NCBI GenBank assembly: GCA_004292955.1 | Contig: RDXX01000019.1 | Location: forward strand, 62,001 to 126,000 | Origin: Oscillatoriales cyanobacterium | GTDB taxonomy: Bacteria; Cyanobacteriota; Cyanobacteriia; Cyanobacteriales; Microcoleaceae | DNA: 64,000 nt | Direction: 5' to 3' | In this document: piece by piece, positions 25,885 to 34,762 of the stretch | How the letters are laid out: the number at the start of each line of letters is the position of its first letter | How positions within the stretch are numbered: position 1 is the stretch's first letter | Translations under genes and position numbers: made by a program | Notes under the pieces: model-generated | What the model saw: the letters and a program-made list of their open reading frames with translations, nothing else | Databases searched by the model: none | Told to the model about the DNA's origin: nothing

Positions 25885-26862
25885 ATGCCAATTTACCTGT
25901 TTTGGGGGGAAGACGACTTTGCGATCGCGCAAGCAGTCACAAGTTTGCGCTCCTCTGTCCTCGATCCCAACTGGGCTAGTTTTAACTATGACAAGATTGT
26001 TGCCGATCGACCCGACGCTGTGGTTGAAGGACTCGATCGAGCTTTAACGCCACCCTTCGGCACCGGCAGCCGTTTTGTCTGGCTGGCAAATACGACTGTA
26101 ACGCAGCAGTGCTCTGCGGAACTTTTAGCCCAATTGGAACGGACGCTGCCAGTAATTTCCCCTAGTACCGTATTGCTGCTGACATCTGTCAAAAAACCCG
26201 ACAGCCGGCTCAAATCTACCAAGTTAATCGCCAAGTCCGCCGAATTCCGAGAATTTTCACCGATTCCGCCTTGGAATGAAAAAGAGTTAGCCCAGCGGGT
26301 GCGCCAAGTCGCCGGCGAAATGAATGTCAAATTGACCGCCACGGCGATCGAACTTTTAGCCGAATCCATCGGTAGCGATACGCGCGGGCTATACAGCGAA
26401 CTCGAAAAATTGCTGCTGTTTGCCGGCAATCGCAGTCAACCTCTCAACCCCGAGGAAGTTGCTGCACTGGTGCACTGTAACGCCCAGAATACCTTCCAGC
26501 TAGCCGATGCGATTCGCGAGGGCAAGACTTCCGCTGCTTTAGAGTTATTGGCGGGCTTAACGGCTCAGAGCGAACCTGGTTTGAGGATTGTGGCGGGCTT
26601 GACTGGTAAGTTTCGGATTTGGCTGTGGGTGAAGGCAATGATCCAAGCGGGCGATCGCGATGATAAAATTGCTCAAGCTCTAGACCTCGGCAATCCGAAA
26701 CGAATATACTATTTTCGCCAAGAAGTCAAGAACGCCAGCTTAGAAAAACTACAAAAAAGTTTGCCTTTGCTGCTAGAGTTAGAAGCTTCTTTAAAGCGGG
26801 GCCGGGAAGAAGTCTCAACCCTGCAAACCAAAGTAATAGAACTTTCTAGCTTGTTTCGGTGA
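25885..26862 (+). CDS. holA: DNA polymerase III subunit delta
   Basis: A 325-residue clamp-loader subunit that opens the beta sliding clamp. It begins MPIYLFWGEDDFAIAQAVTS and has the HolA pattern RALTPPFGTGSRFVWL, LLLTSVKKPDSRLKSTK, LLAESIGSDTRGLYSELEKL and NTFQLADAIREGKTSAALEL. The start ATG at 25885 fits the family; a longer frame upstream crosses transposon debris. It is the only replication gene in the window. A family A repeat follows about 70 bp downstream. Confidence 0.93.
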   Translation: MPIYLFWGEDDFAIAQAVTSLRSSVLDPNWASFNYDKIVADRPDAVVEGLDRALTPPFGTGSRFVWLANTTVTQQCSAELLAQLERTLPVISPSTVLLLTSVKKPDSRLKSTKLIAKSAEFREFSPIPPWNEKELAQRVRQVAGEMNVKLTATAIELLAESIGSDTRGLYSELEKLLLFAGNRSQPLNPEEVAALVHCNAQNTFQLADAIREGKTSAALELLAGLTAQSEPGLRIVAGLTGKFRIWLWVKAMIQAGDRDDKIAQALDLGNPKRIYYFRQEVKNASLEKLQKSLPLLLELEASLKRGREEVSTLQTKVIELSSLFR

Positions 26863-26894
26863 GGAGAGACAGCCCAGCAGGAGCGGGCCGTGAC

Positions 26895-27048
26895 TTTCAG
26901 TCAGTTGACAGTTGACAGTTGACAGTTGACAGTTTGAGGGCGACCTCTACCTGGAAGGAAAAGGATTGGAGTAATGAATAGGCTTCTTTTAATTTCTCCC
27001 GATCGGGCGGGCGGGCTTTAAACCAATTCTTTCTGGTAAATTTTTACA
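26895..27048 (+). repeat. Dispersed repeat family A, copy 2
   Basis: A GTTGACA run (about 26900-26933) is followed by GCGACCTCTACC, GGATTGGAGTAATGAATAG, a CCCGATCGGGCGGGCGGG hairpin region, and AACCAATTCTTTCTGGTAAA. In this copy the closing stem AAAGGATTGG/CCAATTCTTT is 10 bp (one G-U). Confidence 0.85.
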
Positions 27049-27055
27049 ACAAATT

Positions 27056-27090
27056 GCGCGATCGGATATATGCTGGATATCCGATCGCGC
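27056..27090. repeat. Perfect 14-bp inverted repeat with HIP1-like core
   Basis: Arms GCGCGATCGGATAT and ATATCCGATCGCGC flank a 7-nt loop, directly after the family A copy. No T-run follows. It could be a terminator for holA or a small palindromic repeat. Confidence 0.75.
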
Positions 27091-27236
27091 GCAAAAATCT
27101 CAATAGCTACGAGAAATAATCTCAGAATGCCACAGTAGAAGTTAATGTGGTAAATAAATATTGTCCGCCGCCGAACGCCGATCGATTAATATTATTTGCC
27201 GGCTCTCCACCCCCCCCAAAAAAAAGAGCGCTACCC

Positions 27237-28286
27237 ATGACACAACAGAACCTGCGGGAACTTCTGAAGCAGGGCGATCCAAAAGCGATCGCATCTAGCA
27301 TCAACCGTACACTCAAACCCAAAGGCATCAACGCCGATGTGACGCGGGACAACGGCTGCCTCCACATAACTCTGGAGTCAGGCAAAGTACCGAGTCAAAT
27401 GGCATTGGTGGATTTCATCCGCAGCGGGATGACGAATTTGGGAGTCGAATCAATTCACACTGTCAAAGTTTACGGGCGTCGCACAGGTGACGGCTCCCCT
27501 GCGTGGGAAGATGAAATAGATCTGATGCCAGCAGATCCAATGCTTTATGCCTCGGATACTGGAATGCCTGACGACTCTGTAGGTTTAGATGATGTCGAAC
27601 CCGATGGCGAAGACTATTATCAAGAGGGACAATTCGATCCAGATGACGACGAGGAAGACGACGAGGAAGACGAAGACGAAGATGTAGCCCCCCCTCCGAA
27701 AAAACAATTCCCAAAATGGGCAATACCTGTGGGTATCTTAGTGCCTTTGGGGGCGATCGCAGCGCTTTACTTGACTGGAAATTTCCCCTTCGGTGGCGGC
27801 TCGAACCCTGAACCGAGCGCCCCCGAAGCAGCTTCGCCCTCCCCCAAAAAAGCCACATCTCCTGCGTCTAAAGCCACATCTCCATCTCCCAGCGCATCTG
27901 GCGAGGCCCCACAGGCAGCATCTCCTACTGCACCAAAAGCCGCTCCCACTAATGCTGCTACGCCCGCGAGCCCTGTTCCCAAACCTCCTGCGCCCAAGGC
28001 AGCATCTCCTGCGCCAAAAGCAGCATCTCCTGCACCAAAAGCCGCCGCGCCTAAGCCTGACTCTTGGAGGGAAGGCGTTAACAACGCTCAGAAGGCGGCA
28101 GTTTTGGCACAGACGGCTCAATCTCAAGCAGAGTGGATTGCGGTAGCAAGCGAATGGCAGAAAGCGGTTCAGCTTATGAGAGCCGTGCCGTCAACTAGCC
28201 CCAACCATTCAAAGGCTCAGCAAAAAGCGGCAGAGTACCAGGCAAATCTGATTGTTGCCAACCGCAGGGCGGCGGCAGCACCTTAA
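27237..28286 (+). CDS. Hypothetical membrane-anchored Ala/Pro-rich protein
   Basis: A 349-residue protein that I do not recognise. Residues 1 to about 90 form a compact globular region (LRELLKQGDPKAIASSINRT; MALVDFIRSGMTNLGVESIH). A strongly acidic stretch follows (DPDDDEEDDEEDEDEDVA, about 140-157), then a transmembrane helix (WAIPVGILVPLGAIAALYL, about 168-186). The C-terminal half is a low-complexity Ala/Pro/Ser linker with repeated PAPKAASPAPKAA units, ending in a helical tail (QAEWIAVASEWQKAVQLM) that many cyanobacterial surface-linked proteins carry. The start at 27237 is preferred; an earlier in-frame GTG reads a repeat-derived leader. Likely membrane-bound with an exported tail (inference). 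Confidence 0.75.
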   Translation: MTQQNLRELLKQGDPKAIASSINRTLKPKGINADVTRDNGCLHITLESGKVPSQMALVDFIRSGMTNLGVESIHTVKVYGRRTGDGSPAWEDEIDLMPADPMLYASDTGMPDDSVGLDDVEPDGEDYYQEGQFDPDDDEEDDEEDEDEDVAPPPKKQFPKWAIPVGILVPLGAIAALYLTGNFPFGGGSNPEPSAPEAASPSPKKATSPASKATSPSPSASGEAPQAASPTAPKAAPTNAATPASPVPKPPAPKAASPAPKAASPAPKAAAPKPDSWREGVNNAQKAAVLAQTAQSQAEWIAVASEWQKAVQLMRAVPSTSPNHSKAQQKAAEYQANLIVANRRAAAAP

Positions 28287-28474
28287 GAGTTTTGAGTTTT
28301 GAGTTTGATACTCGATGTGCTAAAAAGTCAAAAGTCAAAAGTCAAAAGTAAAAAATCTTGTTTTTACTGAAAGCTTTATTACTTTTGACTTTTTTGAATT
28401 TTACTCATATCAAGTCCGGTCGCACCGTCCTGGCTATAATGGCGGTGTGGTGAAGAGCGTGCGATCGTACAATT
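28287..28474. repeat. AAAAGTC repeats and spacer
   Basis: GTTTTGA and AAAAGTC heptamer-type units (28290-28350) fill the start of a 760-bp non-coding interval. No gene is seen before the IS630 remnant. Confidence 0.6.
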
Positions 28475-28663
28475 ATGGTCAAGCGTCTGGTTGTTGAACC
28501 ACATCTTTCAGTAGAAGAAGTTGAAGGCAACTACGGTTAGGAATCCGACCCGATCGATCTCACTTGGTACCATACTATCTGGCTGGAACGCTATAAGATT
28601 GGTAGCCAAAAAGGTACTATTTCATCGCTGTCAAGACTTAATTCCTGGTTTAACTTTCTTTAA
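28475..28663 (+). pseudogene. IS630-type transposase N-terminal remnant
   Basis: The frame from 28475 reads MVKRLVVEPHLSVEEVEGNYG, then a TAG, then ESDPIDLTWYHTIWLERYKIG. This matches the winged-helix N-terminus of cyanobacterial IS630-family proteins, which continue with R-Y-x-x-(x)-x-D-P-x-x-x-x-x-Y-x-x-I-W-L. An in-frame stop and the loss of everything after about residue 45 show that it is dead. Confidence 0.65.
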
Positions 28664-28898
28664 TTGGTGGCATTGTTCTATTGCTAATTGCGATCGAAGC
28701 CTACCATACAAGTTTGGTGGCAGCGGACTTGATATTAAACTTTAATCTATACTGGGATCATTCTCGGTCAAACAAGTGATAAAGTCAGTAAAATTGTCAG
28801 AAAAAACTGATTGTATTTGAGACTTTTTCTTGCCAAAGCTGGTTCCAAAATGCTAGAATAAAAATGTCTCCGGTGTTGAAGTTATAGCGGTAAAAAAA

Positions 28899-28947
28899 AG
28901 AATGTAACTGTAGGCAAGCTCGAAAGCCTGATAGTGATAAGTCATTC
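28899..28947 (+). repeat. Dispersed repeat family B, copy 2
   Basis: GAATGTAACTG, an inner AGGC/GCCT stem, and AAGTCATTC at the end. GAATG pairs with CATTC and ACT with AGT. An AATATTTAAT repeat follows at 28950-28990. Confidence 0.7.
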
Positions 28948-29046
28948 TAAAATATTTAATTTAAAATATTTAATCTAAAATATTTAATGGTATTAGTGCC
29001 GGATTCGGGTCAGTGTCTATTCCGAATTCACAAATATTGGCAGAAG

Positions 29047-31305
29047 TCAAGCGCTTGTGGGTGAGGGGAAATTAGTATTGGGTAGGGAAAAGTCAACCGG
29101 GCGCACGGGAGGGGCTGTGCCGTTGGTTTTGGCTGTGGGAGGGTCTGGTTGGTAAACTTGGATGCGATCGCGCCCGAGATCTTTGGCTTGGTACAGCGCT
29201 GCGTCGGCTGCGTCAATCAATATCGAGGCTAGGGATTTAGATGCAGGAACCGTACTCGCTGCTGCGTCGGCTGCGTCAATCACCATAGAGGCTTCGGATT
29301 CAGAGATAGGAACCATAGTCGCTATCCCCAGACTGACAGTGACGTAGTTGCTCACCTGAGAACCAGCGTGAGGAATCTGTAAAGCTGCGATTTTGAGCTG
29401 TATGTGTTCGGCTACCAGCTCGGCCCCTTCACTCGCCGTATTCGGCAAAATAACGGCAAATTCTTCGCCTCCGTAGCGAGCTACTAAATCGGCAGGGCGA
29501 TTAATTGCTTTGCCGATCGCCTGGGCGACTTGCCGCAAACACTCGTCTCCCTTTGGATGTCCGTAGGTATCGTTATAAGTTTTAAAAGAATCAATATCGC
29601 ACAAAATTAGGGACAGAGGTGTTTGTTCCCGCGCTTGTCGGCGCCACTCCCTGTCTAAATACTGATCGAACCGACGGCGGTTTGCTAGCTGCGTGAGTTC
29701 GTCTAAAGTTGCTAAACGCTCTAACTTGAGGTTGGCTGCTTGCAACTGCTGGTAGAGTTCTGCTTGTTTGATCGCGATCGCCAACTGAGTGGCCAGAGAA
29801 GACAATAACTCGACTTCCAACTGCATCCACTGTCGGGGACTGCACTGGTGAGCCATCAGCAGTCCCCACAATTCCTCCCCTTGCACTAGCGGTACTACCA
29901 AATAAGCTCTGACTTCAAATTGTGCGAGCAAGTCAATTTGAGCGTGCGGCAAATCGGCGGCGGAGACATCCGCGATCGGTCGGATCGCCCGATGTTGGTA
30001 GGCTTCAAGATAGAACTCGTCAAAACAGAAATTTTCCAGGGTTTCTCCCAGCATCGGCCGACAGTTGAGTGCTACAGATTCCACTGTCACCGCCCCCGTC
30101 GGGGGTGTGGCGCAGTGACTGCCCGTACAGGGGTTAAAGCGGACGATCATCACTCGATCGGCCTGAAGGAACTGGCGCACTTCTGTCACTGTCGTGCTGA
30201 GCACTTCGCCCAAATCTAGAGACTGGCGGATGTGCTGAGTAATCGTCGCCATCAGCAGTTCCCGTTCGTTTTGTTGTCGCAGCGCCTCTTCTGCCTGCTT
30301 GTACTCGGTAATATCTTGAGCAGTGCCGAAAATTTGTTTGGGCTTCCCCTCTGCTGTGCGGGCGAACACTTGATCGCGGCAGCGAAAGTGGCGCCATTCG
30401 CCCGATCGGTGTTGGAGCCGATAGTCCAACTCCAAAATATGCCCGTCTGCGACTGAGGGAAATTTTTGCAGGTGGGCGGATAGCCTCGGCAAATCTTCTG
30501 GGTACACCAAACTGGAATACAAAGCTGTTTGCATCTGTAAAATTTCTTGGGGAGTGTAGCCTAGCAGCTTAGAAGCTTGACCGTTGACATAGACGTTGCG
30601 CTGTTCGGTCAAGTCGTAAATGTAGAGTAAGTAAGGCGCCACATCGGCAATCTGCTGGATGAAATGCTGGCTCTCGCGCAATTCTGCTTCCACCCGCTGG
30701 CGCACTTCCACTTCTTCCAAAGCTTGATCTCGCATCGTGCGGTAAGCTTGGATGCGGTGGGTGAGGTCGGTTACGTCTTGTATTACCAACAGGGCGTAAA
30801 ACGATTGGCAGTTTGGTGGGATAAAGCCGTAAGGCGAAATTGAATCCCGAAAGTTTGACGGCAATGCGACACCAACAGAATCTCCTTGTCGCACCATACT
30901 ATCTGGTTCCAACTCCACAGTCGATCGAATCAAGTTGGGAATATTCAGTTCTGCAACGCCCGGTGAAAGTGCAGGGACAGCCGTCACAGTAGTTTGCTGG
31001 ATGCGCTGCTGGCCCTCTTGCCAAGTTGCCGGAATCAGGTGCTTGTGAATTTGAGAAGAAAAAATTGTTGGCGGGCCTCCTGCAAAGATTTGCTGGAAGC
31101 GATTTGCGTACTTGAGCTGGCTCAGGTGAGGAAAATGAGTTGTGATCTTGGTTCCCAACATTTGCTCGCGCCCAATTTTCGTCCAGTCTTCCAGACAGGC
31201 ATTCCAAAACAGCACCACAAAATCATCTCGCAGCAGGCAGGCGCCGACTGGTACACTGTCGAGAACTCCAAACTTTTCCTCAATAGTTTTGCTCTCCTCG
31301 ATCAT
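29047..31305 (-). CDS. PAS/GAF sensor diguanylate cyclase (GGDEF)
   Basis: A 752-residue c-di-GMP synthase. An N-terminal PAS domain lies at about 15-60 (GACLLRDDFVVLFWNACLED), a second PAS/PAC at about 210-335 (VYVNGQASKLLGYTPQEIL; HRSGEWRHFRCRDQVF), a GAF domain at about 350-500, and a GGDEF domain at about 545-715 with ILCDIDSFKTYNDTYGH and the active-site RYGGEEFAVILP. No I-site RxxD is evident before GGEEF. A 21-codon tandem duplication (IDAADAA repeated, 29198-29323) extends the end of the domain. The ATG overlaps the stop of the CheC-like gene. It is the last gene of a three-gene operon, and the output is probably motility or biofilm control. Confidence 0.92.
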   Translation of the reverse strand: MIEESKTIEEKFGVLDSVPVGACLLRDDFVVLFWNACLEDWTKIGREQMLGTKITTHFPHLSQLKYANRFQQIFAGGPPTIFSSQIHKHLIPATWQEGQQRIQQTTVTAVPALSPGVAELNIPNLIRSTVELEPDSMVRQGDSVGVALPSNFRDSISPYGFIPPNCQSFYALLVIQDVTDLTHRIQAYRTMRDQALEEVEVRQRVEAELRESQHFIQQIADVAPYLLYIYDLTEQRNVYVNGQASKLLGYTPQEILQMQTALYSSLVYPEDLPRLSAHLQKFPSVADGHILELDYRLQHRSGEWRHFRCRDQVFARTAEGKPKQIFGTAQDITEYKQAEEALRQQNERELLMATITQHIRQSLDLGEVLSTTVTEVRQFLQADRVMIVRFNPCTGSHCATPPTGAVTVESVALNCRPMLGETLENFCFDEFYLEAYQHRAIRPIADVSAADLPHAQIDLLAQFEVRAYLVVPLVQGEELWGLLMAHQCSPRQWMQLEVELLSSLATQLAIAIKQAELYQQLQAANLKLERLATLDELTQLANRRRFDQYLDREWRRQAREQTPLSLILCDIDSFKTYNDTYGHPKGDECLRQVAQAIGKAINRPADLVARYGGEEFAVILPNTASEGAELVAEHIQLKIAALQIPHAGSQVSNYVTVSLGIATMVPISESEASMVIDAADAAASTVPASKSLASILIDAADAALYQAKDLGRDRIQVYQPDPPTAKTNGTAPPVRPVDFSLPNTNFPSPTSA

Positions 31306-31910
31306 AGACCCCCGGCAAGTTGATTGATCGCAGCCAACAAGGCGTCAAAGGAACTGACATTGAAAATGAGGATGATATCTCCTTCAATGTGAAGCCTTTC
31401 AATAATGAAACGGGTTTGGGCTAATAAAACCACTGTATCAGCAGCCAAACCGCCAGATGTGAGCAAAGTCGCGATCGTCCCTTCCGTGTAATTGGGAATT
31501 GAGTAGTTCAGGCGCTGCTGAAGTACGTTGCTGATTGCACCCATGACCCCGTTGATTACAATATTTCCTACTTCACTCAGCGTACCAATTTTGACCGAAT
31601 CCAGGTCGTGAGTTCCAGCTTCTTCCCCAGTCAGCATGGTCACGAGCGTGGCCGCACTGTTGGTGGGAAAGACTAGCTGGGCAATGCCTCCAAAGGAACC
31701 AGTAAATTTGAGCTGGACGGCGGAAATTTGTTCGCCGTTGAGGTGCTGCTCTAATTCTGTTTGCACGTCGGCTGGAGACAGGATTTGGAGGTAGGGAATT
31801 TGCAAGCGAATGGGAGATTCGATCATGTCGTTCAAAATCCCTGCTGCTTGACCGATCCCGATGTTGACGAGTTCCTGCAAAGCATCGAGCTGTCGAGCGC
31901 TTAATTTCAT
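31302..31910 (-). CDS. CheC-like chemotaxis/phosphatase protein
   Basis: A 202-residue protein resembling CheC/CheX family phosphatases. It begins MKLSARQLDALQELVNIGIG, where the E-x-x-N-I-G-x-G motif of a CheC active site is visible; a second such motif appears as LSEVGNIVINGVMGAIS. CheC proteins dephosphorylate CheY-type regulators. The immediately upstream gene encodes a CheY-like receiver with a 4-bp ATGA overlap, and the downstream GGDEF gene overlaps as well. A GAGGAGA precedes the ATG at 31910. The longer frame upstream of this ATG overlaps the receiver gene and is rejected. Confidence 0.88.
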   Translation of the reverse strand: MKLSARQLDALQELVNIGIGQAAGILNDMIESPIRLQIPYLQILSPADVQTELEQHLNGEQISAVQLKFTGSFGGIAQLVFPTNSAATLVTMLTGEEAGTHDLDSVKIGTLSEVGNIVINGVMGAISNVLQQRLNYSIPNYTEGTIATLLTSGGLAADTVVLLAQTRFIIERLHIEGDIILIFNVSSFDALLAAINQLAGGL

Positions 31911-32284
31911 GGGGCGCTCTCCTCGCTGGCACTGAGAGCTTTTTTGATCCACCCGATTAGTTCGTCTGAGTTGGGCATTTTGTGAATTACTGCCAGGGCT
32001 CCGAGTTCCATGCATTCGGATTTGGTGGTTGCTTGAATATCTGCGGTAATGACGATGACTGGAATGTTATATCCTCGATCGCGCATGGCTTGCAGGACTT
32101 CGCGACCTTCCATTTCTGGCATCAGCAAATCTAAGAGCATACAGTTTGGGGTCTTAGCGGCCAGAAGTTCCAGAGCTTCCGGGCCGCTCGATGCTTCCCA
32201 AGTCTCGTATCCTTCTGCTCGCAGGATTTTGCAGATCACCCTGCGAGTCAACCACGAATCTTCGACAACGAGAATTGATGTCAC
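31907..32284 (-). CDS. CheY-like response regulator
   Basis: A 125-residue single receiver domain. ILVVEDSWLTRRVICKIL carries the acidic pair, CMLLDLLMPEMEGREVL holds the phospho-acceptor Asp, and VIVITADIQATTKSECMELG and VIHKMPNSDELIGWI hold the Thr and Lys. There is no output domain. The GTG at 32284 is preferred, with GGAGGAGAA upstream; an earlier start would add a non-conserved leader. It is the first gene of an operon with CheC-like and diguanylate cyclase genes, so it may be the regulator that CheC dephosphorylates. Confidence 0.9.
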   Translation of the reverse strand: MTSILVVEDSWLTRRVICKILRAEGYETWEASSGPEALELLAAKTPNCMLLDLLMPEMEGREVLQAMRDRGYNIPVIVITADIQATTKSECMELGALAVIHKMPNSDELIGWIKKALSASEESAP

Positions 32285-32457
32285 TACGTTCTCCTCCTTC
32301 AATTGTTTAGGACTGACCGATGTTGCAGGCACTGCTTCGATCTTGACAGTAGTTTAAACTGTTGGGATCGCCTGCGATCGCTCGCATTAGGTGAATTCCT
32401 GTTCTTAAAAACTAACGCATTAAGGTGTTCGATAGTCTAGTCTCTTTGATTATGGGA

Positions 32458-32493
32458 AGAAAAAACCCGGTTTCTGAATGAAACCAGGTTTGC
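32458..32493 (-). terminator. Rho-independent terminator after TPR gene
   Basis: On the minus strand a stem (AACCTGGTTTC with GAAACCGGGTT, 5-nt loop) is followed by six T. It lies 30 bp after the ycf37-like stop. Confidence 0.85.
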
Positions 32494-32522
32494 GGGATCT
32501 GTATTGCTCGTAACACCGGCCC

Positions 32523-33053
32523 TCAATTATAGATTACCAAACGCTTCCTGAGGGACTCTACTCGCTTTTTAGCAGTGGCATTTTCTGGATCGCAGGTGAG
32601 AGCTTGTTCGTACATTTCCAAGGCTTGAGCTGTTAATTTCTTGCGCTCATAGGCGTGACCGAGATTGTTGAGAGATGTAACGTAGTCGGGCTGCAACTTC
32701 AGGGCTTCTTTGTACTGACGGATCGCGATGTCGTACTGTTCTTGGCCGAAGTGGGCAAAACCTAGGGCGTTGTAAAGAAATGCTAGATCTTCTTCGCCTG
32801 CTAATTCTTGGCTTTTCAGAGCTTTTTGAAATAGTACGATCGCCTGGGAGTAAAGTTTCTTATCTACATAGATACTGCCTAACTCGTAGTATTCCTGTGC
32901 TGTTCCTTTTTCTATGGTCAGCTTATTTTCTAAGCGTTCCAAGGACATTTCCAGCTTCCGAGTTTTGAAAATCTGGCGCACAACAAACCAGGAAGTGCTA
33001 CCGAGTATAGCCAGCAAAACTGACAGGTAAACAATCAGCAAATTACTATCCAT
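32523..33053 (-). CDS. TPR protein, Ycf37-like
   Basis: A 176-residue protein with an N-terminal membrane anchor (LLIVYLSVLLAILGSTSWFV) and three TPR units: TAQEYYELGSIYVDKKLYSQ, LAFLYNALGFAHFGQEQYD and YVTSLNNLGHAYERKKLTAQ. The arrangement and the membrane anchor with KGTAQEYYELGS match Ycf37, a thylakoid protein implicated in photosystem I assembly or stability. The Ycf37 identity is by overall pattern; a generic TPR anchor protein is possible. A strong terminator follows. Confidence 0.75.
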   Translation of the reverse strand: MDSNLLIVYLSVLLAILGSTSWFVVRQIFKTRKLEMSLERLENKLTIEKGTAQEYYELGSIYVDKKLYSQAIVLFQKALKSQELAGEEDLAFLYNALGFAHFGQEQYDIAIRQYKEALKLQPDYVTSLNNLGHAYERKKLTAQALEMYEQALTCDPENATAKKRVESLRKRLVIYN

Positions 33054-33211
33054 GTTTTTTTATGTTAGTTGGTTTGTGGAAGGTTTTATTTATTTTAATC
33101 CGCTAGCAATCTGTGAGATTTGCCTTGGCAACTATATAAAAACACGAAAATGGCGATCGACTAGCCCGATCGCGATTTCTGAAAAATCAAGAATCCAGAA
33201 GTAAGAACAAA

Positions 33212-33259
33212 GAAGGAAAATGAGTCTCAACCTCCTAGATTTATCAGGAGTTTTCCTTC
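33212..33259. terminator. Long hairpin after rplT
   Basis: GAAGGAAAA/TTTTCCTTC outer arms enclose a CTCCT/AGGAG inner stem about 60 bp downstream of rplT. The spacer 33054-33321 contains no gene. The hairpin is a candidate terminator for the rpmI-rplT operon, though the T-run after it is short. Confidence 0.5.
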
Positions 33260-33321
33260 TCTGGCAGATAGCTAAATCTTTCCTACTTCTGCTTTCTTCT
33301 GTCTGAAAACTATTCAAGCTT

Positions 33322-33678
33322 TCACGATCCGGCTCGATTTGCCATTTCCACGACTTTACCGAATGTTGCGGGGTCAATGATTGCCATTTGTGCCAGCATT
33401 TTGCGGTTGATTTCGATATTGGCTTTCTTCATGTTGCCGATCAGTCTGCTGTAGCTCGTGCCGTGTTGGCGCGATGCAGCATTGATCCGAGCAATCCACA
33501 GGCGGCGGAAATCGCGTTTGCGTTTTTTGCGATCGCGATAACCATTTCGCAGGGCTTGCATCACCCGTTGGTTAGCTGTGCGGAACTGTTTGGACTGTGC
33601 CCCGCGGAAACCCTTGGCTAATTTGAGAATTTTTTTGCGGCGCGCTCTGGCGACATTACCGCGTTTTACCCGTGTCAT
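33322..33678 (-). CDS. rplT: 50S ribosomal protein L20
   Basis: A 118-residue 23S rRNA-binding protein with the usual highly basic N-terminus ([20 protein letters not shown]) and [19 protein letters not shown]. Length is normal. It follows rpmI by 20 bp in the same operon. It also serves as an autoregulator in some bacteria; no leader structure is visible upstream of rpmI here. Confidence 0.97.
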   Translation of the reverse strand: MTRVKRGNVARARRKKILKLAKGFRGAQSKQFRTANQRVMQALRNGYRDRKKRKRDFRRLWIARINAASRQHGTSYSRLIGNMKKANIEINRKMLAQMAIIDPATFGKVVEMANRAGS

Positions 33679-33698
33679 CTTTGAATTTCCGTTAAACT

Positions 33699-33896
33699 TT
33701 ACAAGTATGGAAGCATTAACCGCACGTTACCATCATTGGTCTCATCGATGACGACCAGCTTAGAGAGACGGCTTTTGCGAGCTGAACTTTTGTGTGAAAG
33801 CAAGTGGCTTTTGTAAGCTTTGCGGCGCACAATTTTTCCGCTGCCGGTCGCTCTAAAGCGCTTTGCGGCTGCTTTGCGAGTTTTGAGTTTTGGCAT
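33699..33896 (-). CDS. rpmI: 50S ribosomal protein L35
   Basis: A 65-residue basic protein, [20 protein letters not shown], with [16 protein letters not shown]; the standard L35 pattern. It leads the rpmI-rplT pair. infC is not adjacent but lies at 11.8-12.3 kb, so the classical infC-rpmI-rplT operon is broken here. Confidence 0.97.
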   Translation of the reverse strand: MPKLKTRKAAAKRFRATGSGKIVRRKAYKSHLLSHKSSARKSRLSKLVVIDETNDGNVRLMLPYL

Positions 33897-33931
33897 GGAG
33901 TGGTGTTATTTGGACACAAGCTTCAACTGTA

Positions 33932-34762
33932 TCACGTTTCTGCTACTTTCTGCAAGCTGGATTTGCGACGATCGGGATGGGATGACTGAACTCGGCGCTG
34001 ATCGCGATACAAGCGGAGGGCGTAAACTCCGGCGGCAGTTGACTGCAATTCTTTAATTACTGCTGCCATTTCGATCGGCAATTCTTCAATTTTCGCTACC
34101 GAAACCGGATGTTCCGACGGCAGCAAAACCGGAGCCGCCAGCGCTGCAAAAGTTATGTCGGCTGCGGATATTGTATCGCCTACTAAATAGGTTTTGCCAC
34201 CTGCTAATCTTCGATCGACAATCTCAAAAATTTCTTTGATTCCTTGCAGCGAACTGGCGGCGGAATCTGCTGTTATGTTGTAGACTTGCCGCACTTTGGC
34301 GCTAATCAACGGAAAGGCTATTTCAAACCCTATTCGCTCAAGTACGGGGGTACTGTTGCACCAAGCTCTTCGCATTGTTTTGCGATCGCCCGATCGATAA
34401 AAATATCCCCAATTGCGAGTATATTCTCCCAGTCTAGCATCAAATAACTCTTCAAGTGCTTCGACTTCTTGGCGCATTTCTACATTTGTCGGATACAAAT
34501 ACTGACCTGATGAACTGATTGTATCGAGGTAATGCAAAATATCTGTTGAATCTGTAAAATTGCCAGATTTGGTAACTAAAACAGGAACGCTGCTACCTCC
34601 GTTTTTGCTGGTGGCCGATCGGTGAAAAGGTGGTACGTGTCTTTCTTCAATGTAGGGAATTTTTAGCAAGTCAAGGGCCCACCGCACTTTTTCGCAGTAG
34701 TGACTGATGGGGATGGTGATGAGGCGGATAACTTCGGTATTGGCAATTGTTGAATGATTCAT
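33932..34762 (-). CDS. Glutathione S-transferase family protein
   Basis: A 276-residue protein with an N-terminal thioredoxin-like GST domain (IPISHYCEKVRWALDLLKIP; GSSVPVLVTKSGNFTDSTDI, with the cis-Pro) and an all-helical C-terminal domain (KTYLVGDTISAADITFAALA, containing the N-capping box S/T-x-x-D). The Cys in SHYCEKVRW suggests the omega or beta type rather than the Tyr/Ser type. It is the third gene of a TetR-thioesterase-GST string. The tail carries a basic stretch (RDQRRVQSSHPDRRKSSLQK). Role in detoxification is inferred. Confidence 0.88.
   Translation of the reverse strand: MNHSTIANTEVIRLITIPISHYCEKVRWALDLLKIPYIEERHVPPFHRSATSKNGGSSVPVLVTKSGNFTDSTDILHYLDTISSSGQYLYPTNVEMRQEVEALEELFDARLGEYTRNWGYFYRSGDRKTMRRAWCNSTPVLERIGFEIAFPLISAKVRQVYNITADSAASSLQGIKEIFEIVDRRLAGGKTYLVGDTISAADITFAALAAPVLLPSEHPVSVAKIEELPIEMAAVIKELQSTAAGVYALRLYRDQRRVQSSHPDRRKSSLQKVAET

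Noticed and set aside
27463-28127. Long minus-strand frames opposite the Ala/Pro-rich gene
   Set aside because: They come from the skewed codon use of the low-complexity linker and show no protein pattern.
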